DNA of 6,088 bases from Candidatus Thiosymbion ectosymbiont of Robbea hypermnestra (GCA_020443945.1 JAIZWN010000723.1:1-6088), one strand, 5' to 3'; positions 1 through 6,071 are shown, counted from the first letter of the stretch. Made by a program: numbers and translations. The notes: a model not told the origin generated them from the sequence alone.

Positions 1-1584
1 CAGGCGGCCACCGTCGGGGGACCAGGCGCAGGCCCGGACCGCACCCTGGTGCCCTTCGAGGACCGCCAGGGTCTCGCCGCCGGCGGCGTCCCACAGGCGC
101 AGGGTGCGGTCCTGGCCGGCGGAGAGCAGGCGGCGACCGTCGGGTGACCAGGCACAGGCATTGACTGAGAACTGGTGCCCTTCGAGGACCGCCAGGGTCT
201 CGCCGCTCGTGGCGTCCCACAGGCGCAGATCGCCGTCCGCGCTGGCGGAGAGCAGGTGGCGACCGTCGGGCGACCAGGCGCAGGCCAAGACCGAATGCTG
301 GTGCCCTTGGAGGACCGCCAAGGCTTCGCCGCCGGTGGCGTCCCACAAGCGCAGGGTGCCGTCACGGCCGGCGGAGAGCAGGCGGCAACCGTCGGGTGAC
401 CAGGCGCAGGCATTGACCGAAGCCCGGTGCCCCTGGAGGACCGCCAGGGTCTCGCCACCGGCGGCGTCCCACAAGCGTAGGGTGCGGTCATCGCCGGCGG
501 AGAGCAGGCGGCGACCGTCGGGTGACCCATTTGGGGACCAAGCACAGGCCAGGACCGGACCCTGGTGTCCTTCCAGGATCGCCAGGGTCTCGCCGTTGGC
601 GGCGTCCCATAGGCACAGATCGCCGTCCGCGCCGGCGGAGAGCAGGCGGTGACCGTCGGGCGACCAGGTGCAGGCCAGGACCGAAGTCTGGTGCCCTTGG
701 AGGACCGCCAGGGACTCGCCGCCGCCGGCGTCCCACAAGCGCAGGGTGCCGTCCTCGCCGGCGGAGAGCGGGCGGCGACCGTCCGGGGACCAGGCGCAGG
801 CCAAGACCCAACCCTGGTGCCCTTGGAGGACCGCCAAGGCTTCGCCGCCGGCGGCGTCCCACAGGCGCAGGGTGCCGTCTTGGCCGGCGGAGAGCAGGCG
901 GCGACCGTCCGGTGACCAGGCGCAGGCCCGGACCCAATCCTGGTGCCCTTGGAGGACCGCCAGGGGTTCGCCGCCAGCGGCGTCCCACAGGCGCAGGGTG
1001 CGGTCGTCGCCGGCGGAGAGCAGGCGGCGACCGTCGGGTGACCAGGCACAGGCCTGGACCCAACCCTGGTGCCCTTGGAGGACCGCCAGGGACTCTCCGC
1101 CGGCGGCGTCCCACAGGCGCAGGGTGCGGTCCTCGCCGGCGGAGAGCAGGCGGCGACCGTCCGGCGACCAATCGCAGGCCAAAACCCCACCTTGATGTCC
1201 CTGGAGCACCGCCAGGGCTTCGCCGCCGGCGGCGTCCCACAGGCGCAGGGTGCGGTCCTCGCCGGCGGAGAGTAGGCGACGACCGTCCGGCGACCAGACG
1301 CAGGCATTGACCTCATCCTGGTGCCCCGTAAGGACCGCCAGGGATTCGCCGCCGGCGGCGTCCCACAGGCGCAGGGTGCGGTCGTCGCTGGCGGAGAGCA
1401 GGCGGCGACCGTCGGGTGACCAGGCGCAGGCCCGGACCGAAGCCTGGTGCCCTTGGAGGACCGCCAGGGTCTCGCCGCTCGTGGCGTCCCACAGGCGCAG
1501 AGTGCCGTCTTGGCCGGCGGAGAGCAGGCGGCGACCGTCGGGCGACCAAGCGCAGGCCAGGACCCAACCCTGGTGCCCGGTCAA
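1..1584 (-). repeat. Tandem WD40 repeats, 12 full units plus a partial 13th
   Basis: In the coding frame the sequence is a series of 126-bp (42-residue) units, each with GH near the start and LWD near the end, the WD40 signature. Units start at 1584, 1458, 1332, 1206, 1080, 954, 828, 702, 576, 438, 312, 186 and 60 (reading leftward); the last is cut by the window edge. Unit 9 is 138 bp because of a four-residue insertion. Most units share the core ACAWSPDGRRLLSAG and TLRLWDAAGGE almost unchanged. Differences cluster at unit positions 6, 7, 9, 25, 27 and 39. WD40 repeats fold into beta-propellers, usually seven blades each, so 13 or more units imply two propellers. In STAND proteins this region is normally the ligand sensor. 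The high identity indicates recent expansion or ongoing homogenisation by recombination. Confidence 0.96.
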
Positions 1585-4437
1585 CGCCCGAGCCAGGTCA
1601 CCGGGCGTCGGGGAGGGGGGGGGGTGTGTTGCCGGCCGGCAATTGGCGGTGAGGAGTCCTCCGTCGTCCAGGCCCTGGGCGTTTTCCAGGTTGCAGGACA
1701 GGAGCTGGGTGCGGTAGCGCCGGCGGGCGCGGAGATCCGCTGAAGTCAGGTCCAGGCTGTGGAAGCGGGCGCCGGTGAGGTCGGCGTCTTGAAAACGGGC
1801 GTTGCGGGCACTGCCCTCCCAGAGCTCGGCGCGGGTGAGGTCGGCGCGGGTGAGGTCGGCGTCGGTCAAATCGATACGGCGGAAGCGGGCGTTCATCAGG
1901 CGGCAACCCGTGAGGCGAATGCGGGAGAGGTTCAGGGGTGGGCCCGTGGCCGGGCCCGCGAAGCGCCAGTCCTTGAGGTCCGCGCCGGTCAGGTCCATGC
2001 CCACCAGGCTGGGGGCGGGGAGTCCGTGCCTATGGGCGTGCAGGCCGTAGGCCAACAGCAGCTCGCTGCTGCCGGGCCGGTAGTGTTCCCGGATGGTGCG
2101 CAGGGCCGGCTGCCAGGTGGTCTGGTCCGTTGTGCGCAGGAGCTCGCCGAGGAAGTCCAGGGTCTCGGGGCTGGGGATGGGGATCCGCCAGGCGGCCAGG
2201 GCTTGCTCCGGGTCGCCGGTCGGATCCGGATCGCTGGCTTGCTCCAGGGCTCGCAGGAGGGCGCGGGCGAGGAAGAATTCCAGGATGGAGGTGTGGGCGA
2301 AGCGAAAGCCGGCTTCGCCTTCCCGGACCAGGAAGCTGGCGTTGCGCAGGTCTTCCTGAAGGATGTCGGCGCCGTTCTCCCGGTCCAGATAGGCCCGGTA
2401 GGCGAGCTGGCGGCGGGGGTCGGCGAGCAGTTGGTCCAGCAGCCAGTTTTCCAGCTCCCGGTAGTCCAGGCTTTTTTGTTTGCGGGACCAGAGGCGGTGG
2501 GCCAGGCGTTCCATGAGCCGCAGCTTGTGGTCCCGGTCCAGGCGGTGCTTGGGGCTGTCGCGGTCGGTCCACTGTTCTACCAGCCCTTCGTAGAGGTCGG
2601 CGATGCCGACGCGGCCGCCTTGGCGGTGGATGGCTTCCAGGGTCTCCACCTGGTCCTGGATCAGGCGCAGGTTGTAGGGGCGGCTGCTGAGCCCGCGCAG
2701 GTCGTGGATCCGGTCCAGCATTTCCAGGACCCGCTCGGCACGTTCGGGCGCGGCGGCGAAGACCTGGCGGAAGTAGGTCTCGACCTGCTCGCGGCCGAAG
2801 GGCAGCAGGGTGACCCAGAGGTAGTCTTCGGCCTTGATGATCTCCCGCTGACGCCCGGCCAGGGCGCCGATCTGGTCCCGTAGGGTCTGGAAGAAGTGGC
2901 TGCGGCAGGTCATGACCAGGCGGCCGACGCGCTTGTCCGCCGGCGGCCGGGCCGAAGCGGGTGGGCGGGCCGGGTCGGTGGGGAGCCAGGTCCGGGGCGG
3001 CAGGATTTCCCACAGGCGTTGGATGAAGTGGTGGCACTGGTCCGGGGGCAGGTGGTTCATGACTTCGTCCAGGCCGTCGAAGATGACCAGGCCCCCTTGC
3101 TCCTGGACCAGGCGCTTGATGTCTTCGACACTGGGTCGGGCCTGGCCCACGGGGATGTTGTAGGCCGCTGCCAGCAGGTGGCCGAGCAGGGCGTCCAGGG
3201 ATGGGACGCCTTGGCTCTTCCAGTCCCAGTTCATGGCGTTGATCGCGCGCAGGTCCAGATAGACGGGCAGGGGGAGTGTCGGCTCGGTGGCGCGTCGGTT
3301 CAGGAGCTCCCGGGTCAGGCGTTGGCTGAGGGTGGTCTTGCCCATGCCGAGCTCGCCGAAGATGGCGCAGTAGGGCAGCCCGTCCAGGGGTTGCCGCAGC
3401 CAGTCGAGCAGGAAGGGTAGGGCCTCCCGGCCCTTGGGATCGCCTGGCTGGCTGCGCAGCTGCAGGTCCACATAGTGGGACGCCGGGCAAGCACCGAGAT
3501 GGTCGGCGGAGAATCGCTCGATGGCGGCGAGGCGTTTCTGGGTGGTCGCCGATCGATCACCGTCAGGCCTGGTCACATGGGCGAGGATGGCCTGGGCCGC
3601 CGCGGTGGCCCAGTCCCCGCGCCTGCCGCTGCTCTTCCAGGATTTGCCGCCGGCGTCGCGGAAGATCTGAAGGCCGGCGAGCGGGGTGTCCGCGAGCTGG
3701 TCGCCGGTGACCTCCATGAGCGCCAGGGGAAGCAGGGGCCGGTCCTTGGGCGGGTCGATGAGGCCCCGGCGCAGCTCGACGATCAGCCGCGGGCCGATCA
3801 GGAGCAGGATCAGATCGGCCTGCTCCAGATAGTCGGCGCGGGTCCGGTCCCGATCCGCGCCCAGCGGAATGTCCCGGTGGAAATCGATGGCGCCCCAGTT
3901 CTTGCCGGCCGCCGCGAGCTGGGTCCTCAGCTGTGCGTGCAGCTTGTGGGCGTCGTCCGCTTCTTGCTCCGCGTAGAGCAGCAGGTAGCTGCGCTCCTCG
4001 TCCCGTACCTGAACGGCCTGTTCTTGGGCGTGCGCGAGTAGTCTGTCGTCGGTAGTGCCCCGGTTGAAGTCGGTCAGGCGTTGCTCAGCGTTGTCTTCGG
4101 CGGCGAACCAGAGGCGGCGTTGTTCCGGGTCCGCGTTGCGGTTGGTGTCCAATTGCAGCTCCAGGTATGTCCGGTGGTGGGCGGCGGTTTCCTTGAGGGT
4201 GTGGCGAAATTTGTGGAATGCCTTGTCGGCCCTGGTCTTTGCCGCCGGGCCGTGGCCGCTGTCGGGAAACAGCCGGGCATAGGCGGCGGCATAGCCGATG
4301 TAGCCCGCCGGGTCCATGAGCTCGATGAGGAGCCCCAGGCGTTGCGCGCTGAGGGGCGCAAGTCCCTTGGGGCCGGACAGGTGGCGCGCCAGGTCTTCGA
4401 CCAGGGGTTTGGGGGCGGGGGCGAGTGGTTTGGTCAT
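1..4437 (-). CDS. STAND/NLR-like protein: TIR-like, NACHT, pentapeptide repeats, WD40 repeats (3' end off window)
   Basis: The frame is open for 1479 codons from ATG at 4437 to base 1, with no stop, so the C-terminus is missing. Domains seen in order: residues 1-145, helical and unassigned; 149-288, TIR-like (RSYLLLYAEQEAD, IPLGAD at 190-195, LILLLIGPR at 209-217, QIFRD at 257-261); about 350-525, NACHT NTPase with Walker A GELGMGKTT (361-369), Walker B LVIFDGLDE (450-458, the DGLDE form typical of NACHT) and sensor-like MTCRS (R512); 530-800, helical, with the FRFAHTSILEFF motif (711-722) common after NACHT; 810-925, pentapeptide repeats; about 926-950, Pro-rich linker; from 952, WD40 repeats. 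The family acts as signal-dependent ATPase switches, and several bacterial NACHT proteins are anti-phage; the ligand here is unknown. The gene lies 15 bases after the double stop of the TIR gene and lacks a clear Shine-Dalgarno, suggesting translational coupling. An in-frame TAA at 4453-4455 rules out a start further upstream. The domain calls are firm; the defence role is inferred. Confidence 0.93.
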   Translation of the reverse strand, partial: MTKPLAPAPKPLVEDLARHLSGPKGLAPLSAQRLGLLIELMDPAGYIGYAAAYARLFPDSGHGPAAKTRADKAFHKFRHTLKETAAHHRTYLELQLDTNRNADPEQRRLWFAAEDNAEQRLTDFNRGTTDDRLLAHAQEQAVQVRDEERSYLLLYAEQEADDAHKLHAQLRTQLAAAGKNWGAIDFHRDIPLGADRDRTRADYLEQADLILLLIGPRLIVELRRGLIDPPKDRPLLPLALMEVTGDQLADTPLAGLQIFRDAGGKSWKSSGRRGDWATAAAQAILAHVTRPDGDRSATTQKRLAAIERFSADHLGACPASHYVDLQLRSQPGDPKGREALPFLLDWLRQPLDGLPYCAIFGELGMGKTTLSQRLTRELLNRRATEPTLPLPVYLDLRAINAMNWDWKSQGVPSLDALLGHLLAAAYNIPVGQARPSVEDIKRLVQEQGGLVIFDGLDEVMNHLPPDQCHHFIQRLWEILPPRTWLPTDPARPPASARPPADKRVGRLVMTCRSHFFQTLRDQIGALAGRQREIIKAEDYLWVTLLPFGREQVETYFRQVFAAAPERAERVLEMLDRIHDLRGLSSRPYNLRLIQDQVETLEAIHRQGGRVGIADLYEGLVEQWTDRDSPKHRLDRDHKLRLMERLAHRLWSRKQKSLDYRELENWLLDQLLADPRRQLAYRAYLDRENGADILQEDLRNASFLVREGEAGFRFAHTSILEFFLARALLRALEQASDPDPTGDPEQALAAWRIPIPSPETLDFLGELLRTTDQTTWQPALRTIREHYRPGSSELLLAYGLHAHRHGLPAPSLVGMDLTGADLKDWRFAGPATGPPLNLSRIRLTGCRLMNARFRRIDLTDADLTRADLTRAELWEGSARNARFQDADLTGARFHSLDLTSADLRARRRYRTQLLSCNLENAQGLDDGGLLTANCRPATHPPPSPTPGDLARALTGHQGWVLACAWSPDGRRLLSAGQDGTLRLWDATSGETLAVLQGHQASVRACAWSPDGRRLLSASDDRTLRLWDAAGGESLAVLTGHQDEVNACVWSPDGRRLLSAGEDRTLRLWDAAGGEALAVLQGHQGGVLACDWSPDGRRLLSAGEDRTLRLWDAAGGESLAVLQGHQGWVQACAWSPDGRRLLSAGDDRTLRLWDAAGGEPLAVLQGHQDWVRACAWSPDGRRLLSAGQDGTLRLWDAAGGEALAVLQGHQGWVLACAWSPDGRRPLSAGEDGTLRLWDAGGGESLAVLQGHQTSVLACTWSPDGHRLLSAGADGDLCLWDAANGETLAILEGHQGPVLACAWSPNGSPDGRRLLSAGDDRTLRLWDAAGGETLAVLQGHRASVNACAWSPDGCRLLSAGRDGTLRLWDATGGEALAVLQGHQHSVLACAWSPDGRHLLSASADGDLRLWDATSGETLAVLEGHQFSVNACAWSPDGRRLLSAGQDRTLRLWDAAGGETLAVLEGHQGAVRACAWSPDGGRL
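1615..1624 (-). repeat. C10 homopolymer inside the coding sequence, at the linker before the WD40 repeats
   Basis: Ten G on the plus strand (ten C in the coding strand) encode the end of a His codon and three Pro codons, about residues 939-942, between the pentapeptide segment and the first WD40 unit. The present length keeps the frame open. One extra C would bring TGA at 1598-1600 into frame, and one fewer C would bring TGA at 1581-1583 into frame. Both changes end the protein before or at the first WD40 unit. Tracts of this length can slip during replication and are used as phase-variation switches in some bacteria. Whether this one varies is not shown by a single sequence, and homopolymer sequencing error must also be considered. 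Confidence 0.75.
1663..2010 (-). repeat. Pentapeptide-repeat segment (A(D/N)LxX type)
   Basis: Residues 810-925 of the large protein contain degenerate five-residue repeats with central Leu or Phe, such as MDLTGADLKDWRF, IDLTDADLTRADLTRAEL and ARFQDADLTGARF, ending in NLENAQGLDD. Within it the 15-bp unit at 1826-1840 is repeated exactly at 1841-1855. Pentapeptide repeats form a right-handed quadrilateral beta-helix. Here the segment is short, perhaps four or five coils, and sits between the NACHT helical region and the WD40 repeats, where it could act as a rigid spacer or as a second binding surface. Confidence 0.85.
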
Positions 4438-4455
4438 GGGTCGGTCCGTGGCTTA

Positions 4456-4929
4456 CTAGCGGGAGAGGGCCGCCACCAGGCCGTCGGTGAATGCCTCGCG
4501 GATATGGCCGCGGGTCTGGTCGAACCAGCGGTTTCGGGGGTCGCGGAAGATCTGGGTTTGGTCCAGTCCCTTGAGGTCGGCGCTGCCGTCCAAGGGAACG
4601 TGCTTGAGTCCTACCGGAACGATGGATTTGCGGATGGCGATGCCGCCACCGGGGCGCGGGCCCAGAAAGTGGGGGAGCTCGTGATCGGTGATGAACGGGC
4701 TGGCGAAGAAGCGGGGGGAGAGGAGCAGGAGGCCGAAATCGCAGTGGGCGAGGGCCTGCTGGATCTCCCGACGCCAGTCGGCGCCGAGGGGGATATGGGT
4801 ATCCATCCACTCGTGGAAATCGAAGTCCTTTCGGATGGCGAGGCGCGGCCGCAAGAGCTCCAGGAGTTTGTGCGGGAGGGGGTTGTCCGCTTGGGCGTAG
4901 CTCACGAAGTAGTTTTTCCGGGTGGTCAT
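4456..4929 (-). CDS. Stand-alone TIR-domain protein, probable NAD+-consuming effector
   Basis: The product is 157 residues, almost entirely one TIR domain. Visible landmarks are strand A/box 1 NYFVSYAQAD (6-15), DFHEWMDTHIPLGADWRREI (37-56), strand GLLLLSPRFF (66-75), the helix segment SPFITDHEL with E84 in the place of the catalytic glutamate of NADase TIR domains, and the late strand SIVPV (102-106). Bacterial TIR domains of this type cleave NAD+ or convert it to cyclic ADP-ribose-like signals, often killing infected cells; this activity is inferred from E84. There is no signal peptide or membrane segment, so it is probably cytoplasmic. The start at 4929 is chosen because a CGGAG sits six bases upstream and because the in-frame ATG at 5031 overlaps the predicted -10 box. 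It ends with TAG followed directly by TAA. The next gene, a NACHT protein with its own TIR-like domain, is the likely partner and activator. Confidence 0.9.
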   Translation of the reverse strand: MTTRKNYFVSYAQADNPLPHKLLELLRPRLAIRKDFDFHEWMDTHIPLGADWRREIQQALAHCDFGLLLLSPRFFASPFITDHELPHFLGPRPGGGIAIRKSIVPVGLKHVPLDGSADLKGLDQTQIFRDPRNRWFDQTRGHIREAFTDGLVAALSR

Positions 4930-4935
4930 GCGGGG

Positions 4936-4940
4936 CTCCG
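4936..4940 (-). promoter_or_regulatory. Ribosome binding site of the TIR gene
   Basis: The coding strand reads CGGAG followed by six bases and then ATG at 4929. This is good Shine-Dalgarno spacing and decides in favour of the 157-residue start over the in-frame upstream ATG at 5031. Confidence 0.75.
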
Positions 4941-4975
4941 TTTTTTGCTTGCCGGAACGCCGGGTCGGGCGTCGG

Positions 4976-5009
4976 GTCGCCTTTTGCGACAGCCTCCGGA
5001 TGGGGAGGC
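4976..5009 (-). other. Two small hairpins in the TIR operon leader
   Basis: Within the predicted leader RNA (about 5020 to 4930) are two perfect short inverted repeats: GCCTCC/GGAGGC with a six-base loop (4992-5009) and GTCGC/GCGAC with loop AAAAG on the coding strand (4976-4990), separated by one base. Neither has a U tract directly after it, so they are not obvious terminators. They may affect leader stability or be chance structures in GC-rich DNA. Confidence 0.4.
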
Positions 5010-5026
5010 GCTGTGGGTTCAGGGGG

Positions 5027-5054
5027 ATCATACCCGCCGCCGAGGGCTTGTCAA
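5027..5054 (-). promoter_or_regulatory. Sigma70-type promoter of the TIR-NACHT operon
   Basis: The minus strand carries TTGACA (5054-5049), a 16-bp spacer and TATGAT (5032-5027), that is, a perfect -35 and a five-of-six -10. Transcription would start near 5020, giving a leader of about 90 bases before the TIR start at 4929. No second promoter was recognised between the two genes, consistent with one operon. Confidence 0.75.
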
Positions 5055-5114
5055 GTAGATTAGGGAGATAATAGGTAGAAATACCGGATATGGACCGGGG
5101 CGTGTTGTTCTCTC

Positions 5115-5218
5115 GTTCCTACGCTCCGGCGGGCAGGAACGCAATTGGGCCGCTTCAGCGGCTAAAGTTTCAGGACGCTGGAGCGTCTGGAATTGCTCCC
5201 ACGCTGGAGCGTGGGAGC
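5115..5218. repeat. REP-like cluster of inverted repeats with CGCTGGAGCG cores
   Basis: Four consecutive inverted repeats lie in about 100 bp. They are an imperfect GTTCCT/AGGAAC hairpin (5115-5140), GCCGC-TTCA-GCGGC (5149-5162), GACGC-TGGA-GCGTC (5174-5187), and GCTCCCACGC-TGGA-GCGTGGGAGC arms (5195-5218, a perfect 10-bp stem). The last two share the same core and loop. The pattern resembles repetitive extragenic palindromes scattered between genes in gammaproteobacterial genomes and sometimes mobilised by RAYT transposases. It sits between divergent genes and encodes nothing. Copy number elsewhere in the genome cannot be seen here. Confidence 0.65.
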
Positions 5219-5236
5219 CAGAGACCGCGCTTGTCC

Positions 5237-5285
5237 GCCGGCGTCCCGCCGGCCGGGTGGGCACGGCGCCGGCAGGATGCCGGCG
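5237..5285. repeat. Pair of GCCGGC-armed hairpins
   Basis: Two perfect inverted repeats with five-base loops use the same arm: GCCGGC-GTCCC-GCCGGC (5237-5253) and CGCCGGC-AGGAT-GCCGGCG (5267-5285). Because the arm is itself self-complementary, several alternative foldings are possible. They lie just downstream of the CGCTGGAGCG cluster and are probably a second family of intergenic repeat. No transcript or protein is evident. Confidence 0.5.
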
Positions 5286-5327
5286 GTCCCAATTCCTGGT
5301 CCCGCCGGACGGCCCGTTGCTCGTGCC

Positions 5328-5350
5328 CCACCGCTCCGACGGGGCGGTGG
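5328..5350. repeat. CCACCGC/GCGGTGG hairpin upstream of the DUF302 gene
   Basis: A seven-bp perfect stem with a nine-base loop lies 85 bp before the DUF302-like gene. It lacks a T tract on either side, so a terminator role is not supported. It may belong to the adjoining repeat cluster. The sequence TAGAAT directly after it (5351-5356) resembles a -10 box, but no matching -35 is seen at normal spacing. Confidence 0.35.
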
Positions 5351-5435
5351 TAGAATCCCTCGTGTCCGAAGAGTCCTGTTCGTGGGCTTTTTCAACCCGG
5401 GGGTCGGGATTTCAATAGAGACCGGTTTTTCAGGC

Positions 5436-6014
5436 ATGAAATTTATACGTAACCTGTTGGCCCTGATCGGGCTCCTTACCCTGCTTGTGGTCGTCGTCGC
5501 CGCCATCCGGCTGGGCCCGATGCTGGCGGAATTCGACCATCGGTTTCTGGCCGTTTATGGGGAGTTTGCCGGCAAACTTCTGGAGACCGGGGACCCCGGG
5601 GTGTCCATGACCTGGTCGGTACCGGTCGATCCGGGCCTGACCGCCGAGGATGTCGTCGCGTCCATGAAGAGCATCGCCATCTCGCGTAATTTTCTGTTTG
5701 TCGGCGAATCGCCTTTTTATAAGCAGGTGGAGGCGATCACGGGCGAGGATTACCGCTATGTGAATTTCCTGTCCTTTTGCGACGCGCAGGTAGGCAAGCG
5801 GATGCTCGAATACCGCGATCACTACAGCGGGTTTATGCCTTGCCGCCTCGCCCTGGTCGAGGATAAAAGCGGCCGCTTGCGGATCTACACGATGAATCTG
5901 GATCTGATGATTCATGGTGGCCGGGAGTTGCCCGCCGATCTCAAAGCGGACGCCATGCGGGTGCGCGAGACTATTCGGGCCGTCATGGAAGGCGCGGCCA
6001 GGGGCGAGTTTTAG
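5436..6014 (+). CDS. Membrane-anchored DUF302-like protein
   Basis: The product is 192 residues. Residues 4-24 form one hydrophobic segment after a short basic start (MKFIRN), so the protein is probably anchored in the inner membrane with the rest in the periplasm; an uncleaved signal anchor is more likely than a cleaved signal peptide. Residues 65-165 look like DUF302: an N-terminal helix (DVVASMKSIAI), then FLSFCDAQVGKRMLEY, then MPCRLALVEDKSGRLRIYTM, the family's typical strand pair with its (V/L)xED.(S/D)G pattern. Cys115 and Cys136 lie within it. DUF302 has no settled biochemical function. The ATG at 5436 is chosen because it opens the hydrophobic segment; the in-frame upstream ATG at 5193 would add residues translated from intergenic hairpins. 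The Shine-Dalgarno is weak. The gene is transcribed away from the TIR operon and probably has no link to it. The good ribosome binding site after it suggests a downstream gene, perhaps co-transcribed. Confidence 0.82.
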   Translation: MKFIRNLLALIGLLTLLVVVVAAIRLGPMLAEFDHRFLAVYGEFAGKLLETGDPGVSMTWSVPVDPGLTAEDVVASMKSIAISRNFLFVGESPFYKQVEAITGEDYRYVNFLSFCDAQVGKRMLEYRDHYSGFMPCRLALVEDKSGRLRIYTMNLDLMIHGGRELPADLKADAMRVRETIRAVMEGAARGEF

Positions 6015-6071
6015 TGCCCCGTTTCACCTTATTTTTCACCCTCAGAGCCCTCCCAACCGCGCCAAGGCGAG

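Noticed and set aside
1..1584. CRISPR array or non-coding satellite
   Set aside because: The repeats are regularly spaced, but they have a 126-bp period, no spacers, and translate in one continuous frame with the GH and WD signature of WD40.
104..1717. Several plus-strand open frames rich in Arg, Pro, Ser and Ala (for example 104-652, 522-1310, 668-1195, 1250-1717)
   Set aside because: They are antisense shadows of the 126-bp WD40 repeats; the periodic GC-rich sequence keeps other frames open. Their translations are low-complexity and match no protein family.
1759..2883. 374-codon plus-strand open frame
   Set aside because: It lies antisense to the NACHT helical and pentapeptide region, whose minus-strand translation has clear domain motifs, while this one has a biased Gly/Val/Ala/Gln composition and no recognisable motif.
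2030..3490. 486-codon minus-strand open frame
   Set aside because: It is an alternate frame of the NACHT gene, made of Pro/Arg/Gly-rich sequence. Walker A, Walker B and the TIR-like motifs are all in the other minus-strand frame.
4930..5031. N-terminal extension of the TIR protein from ATG at 5031 (34 more residues)
   Set aside because: That ATG is part of the predicted -10 box TATGAT, so it would not be in the transcript; the extension is Arg-rich and outside the TIR fold, and the start at 4929 has a good ribosome binding site.
5328..5350. Rho-independent terminator
   Set aside because: There is a GC stem but no T tract after it on either strand.
5193..5435. N-terminal extension of the DUF302-like protein from ATG at 5193
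   Set aside because: It would translate intergenic inverted repeats into a Pro/Arg/Gly-rich stretch and bury the hydrophobic anchor that begins naturally at 5436.
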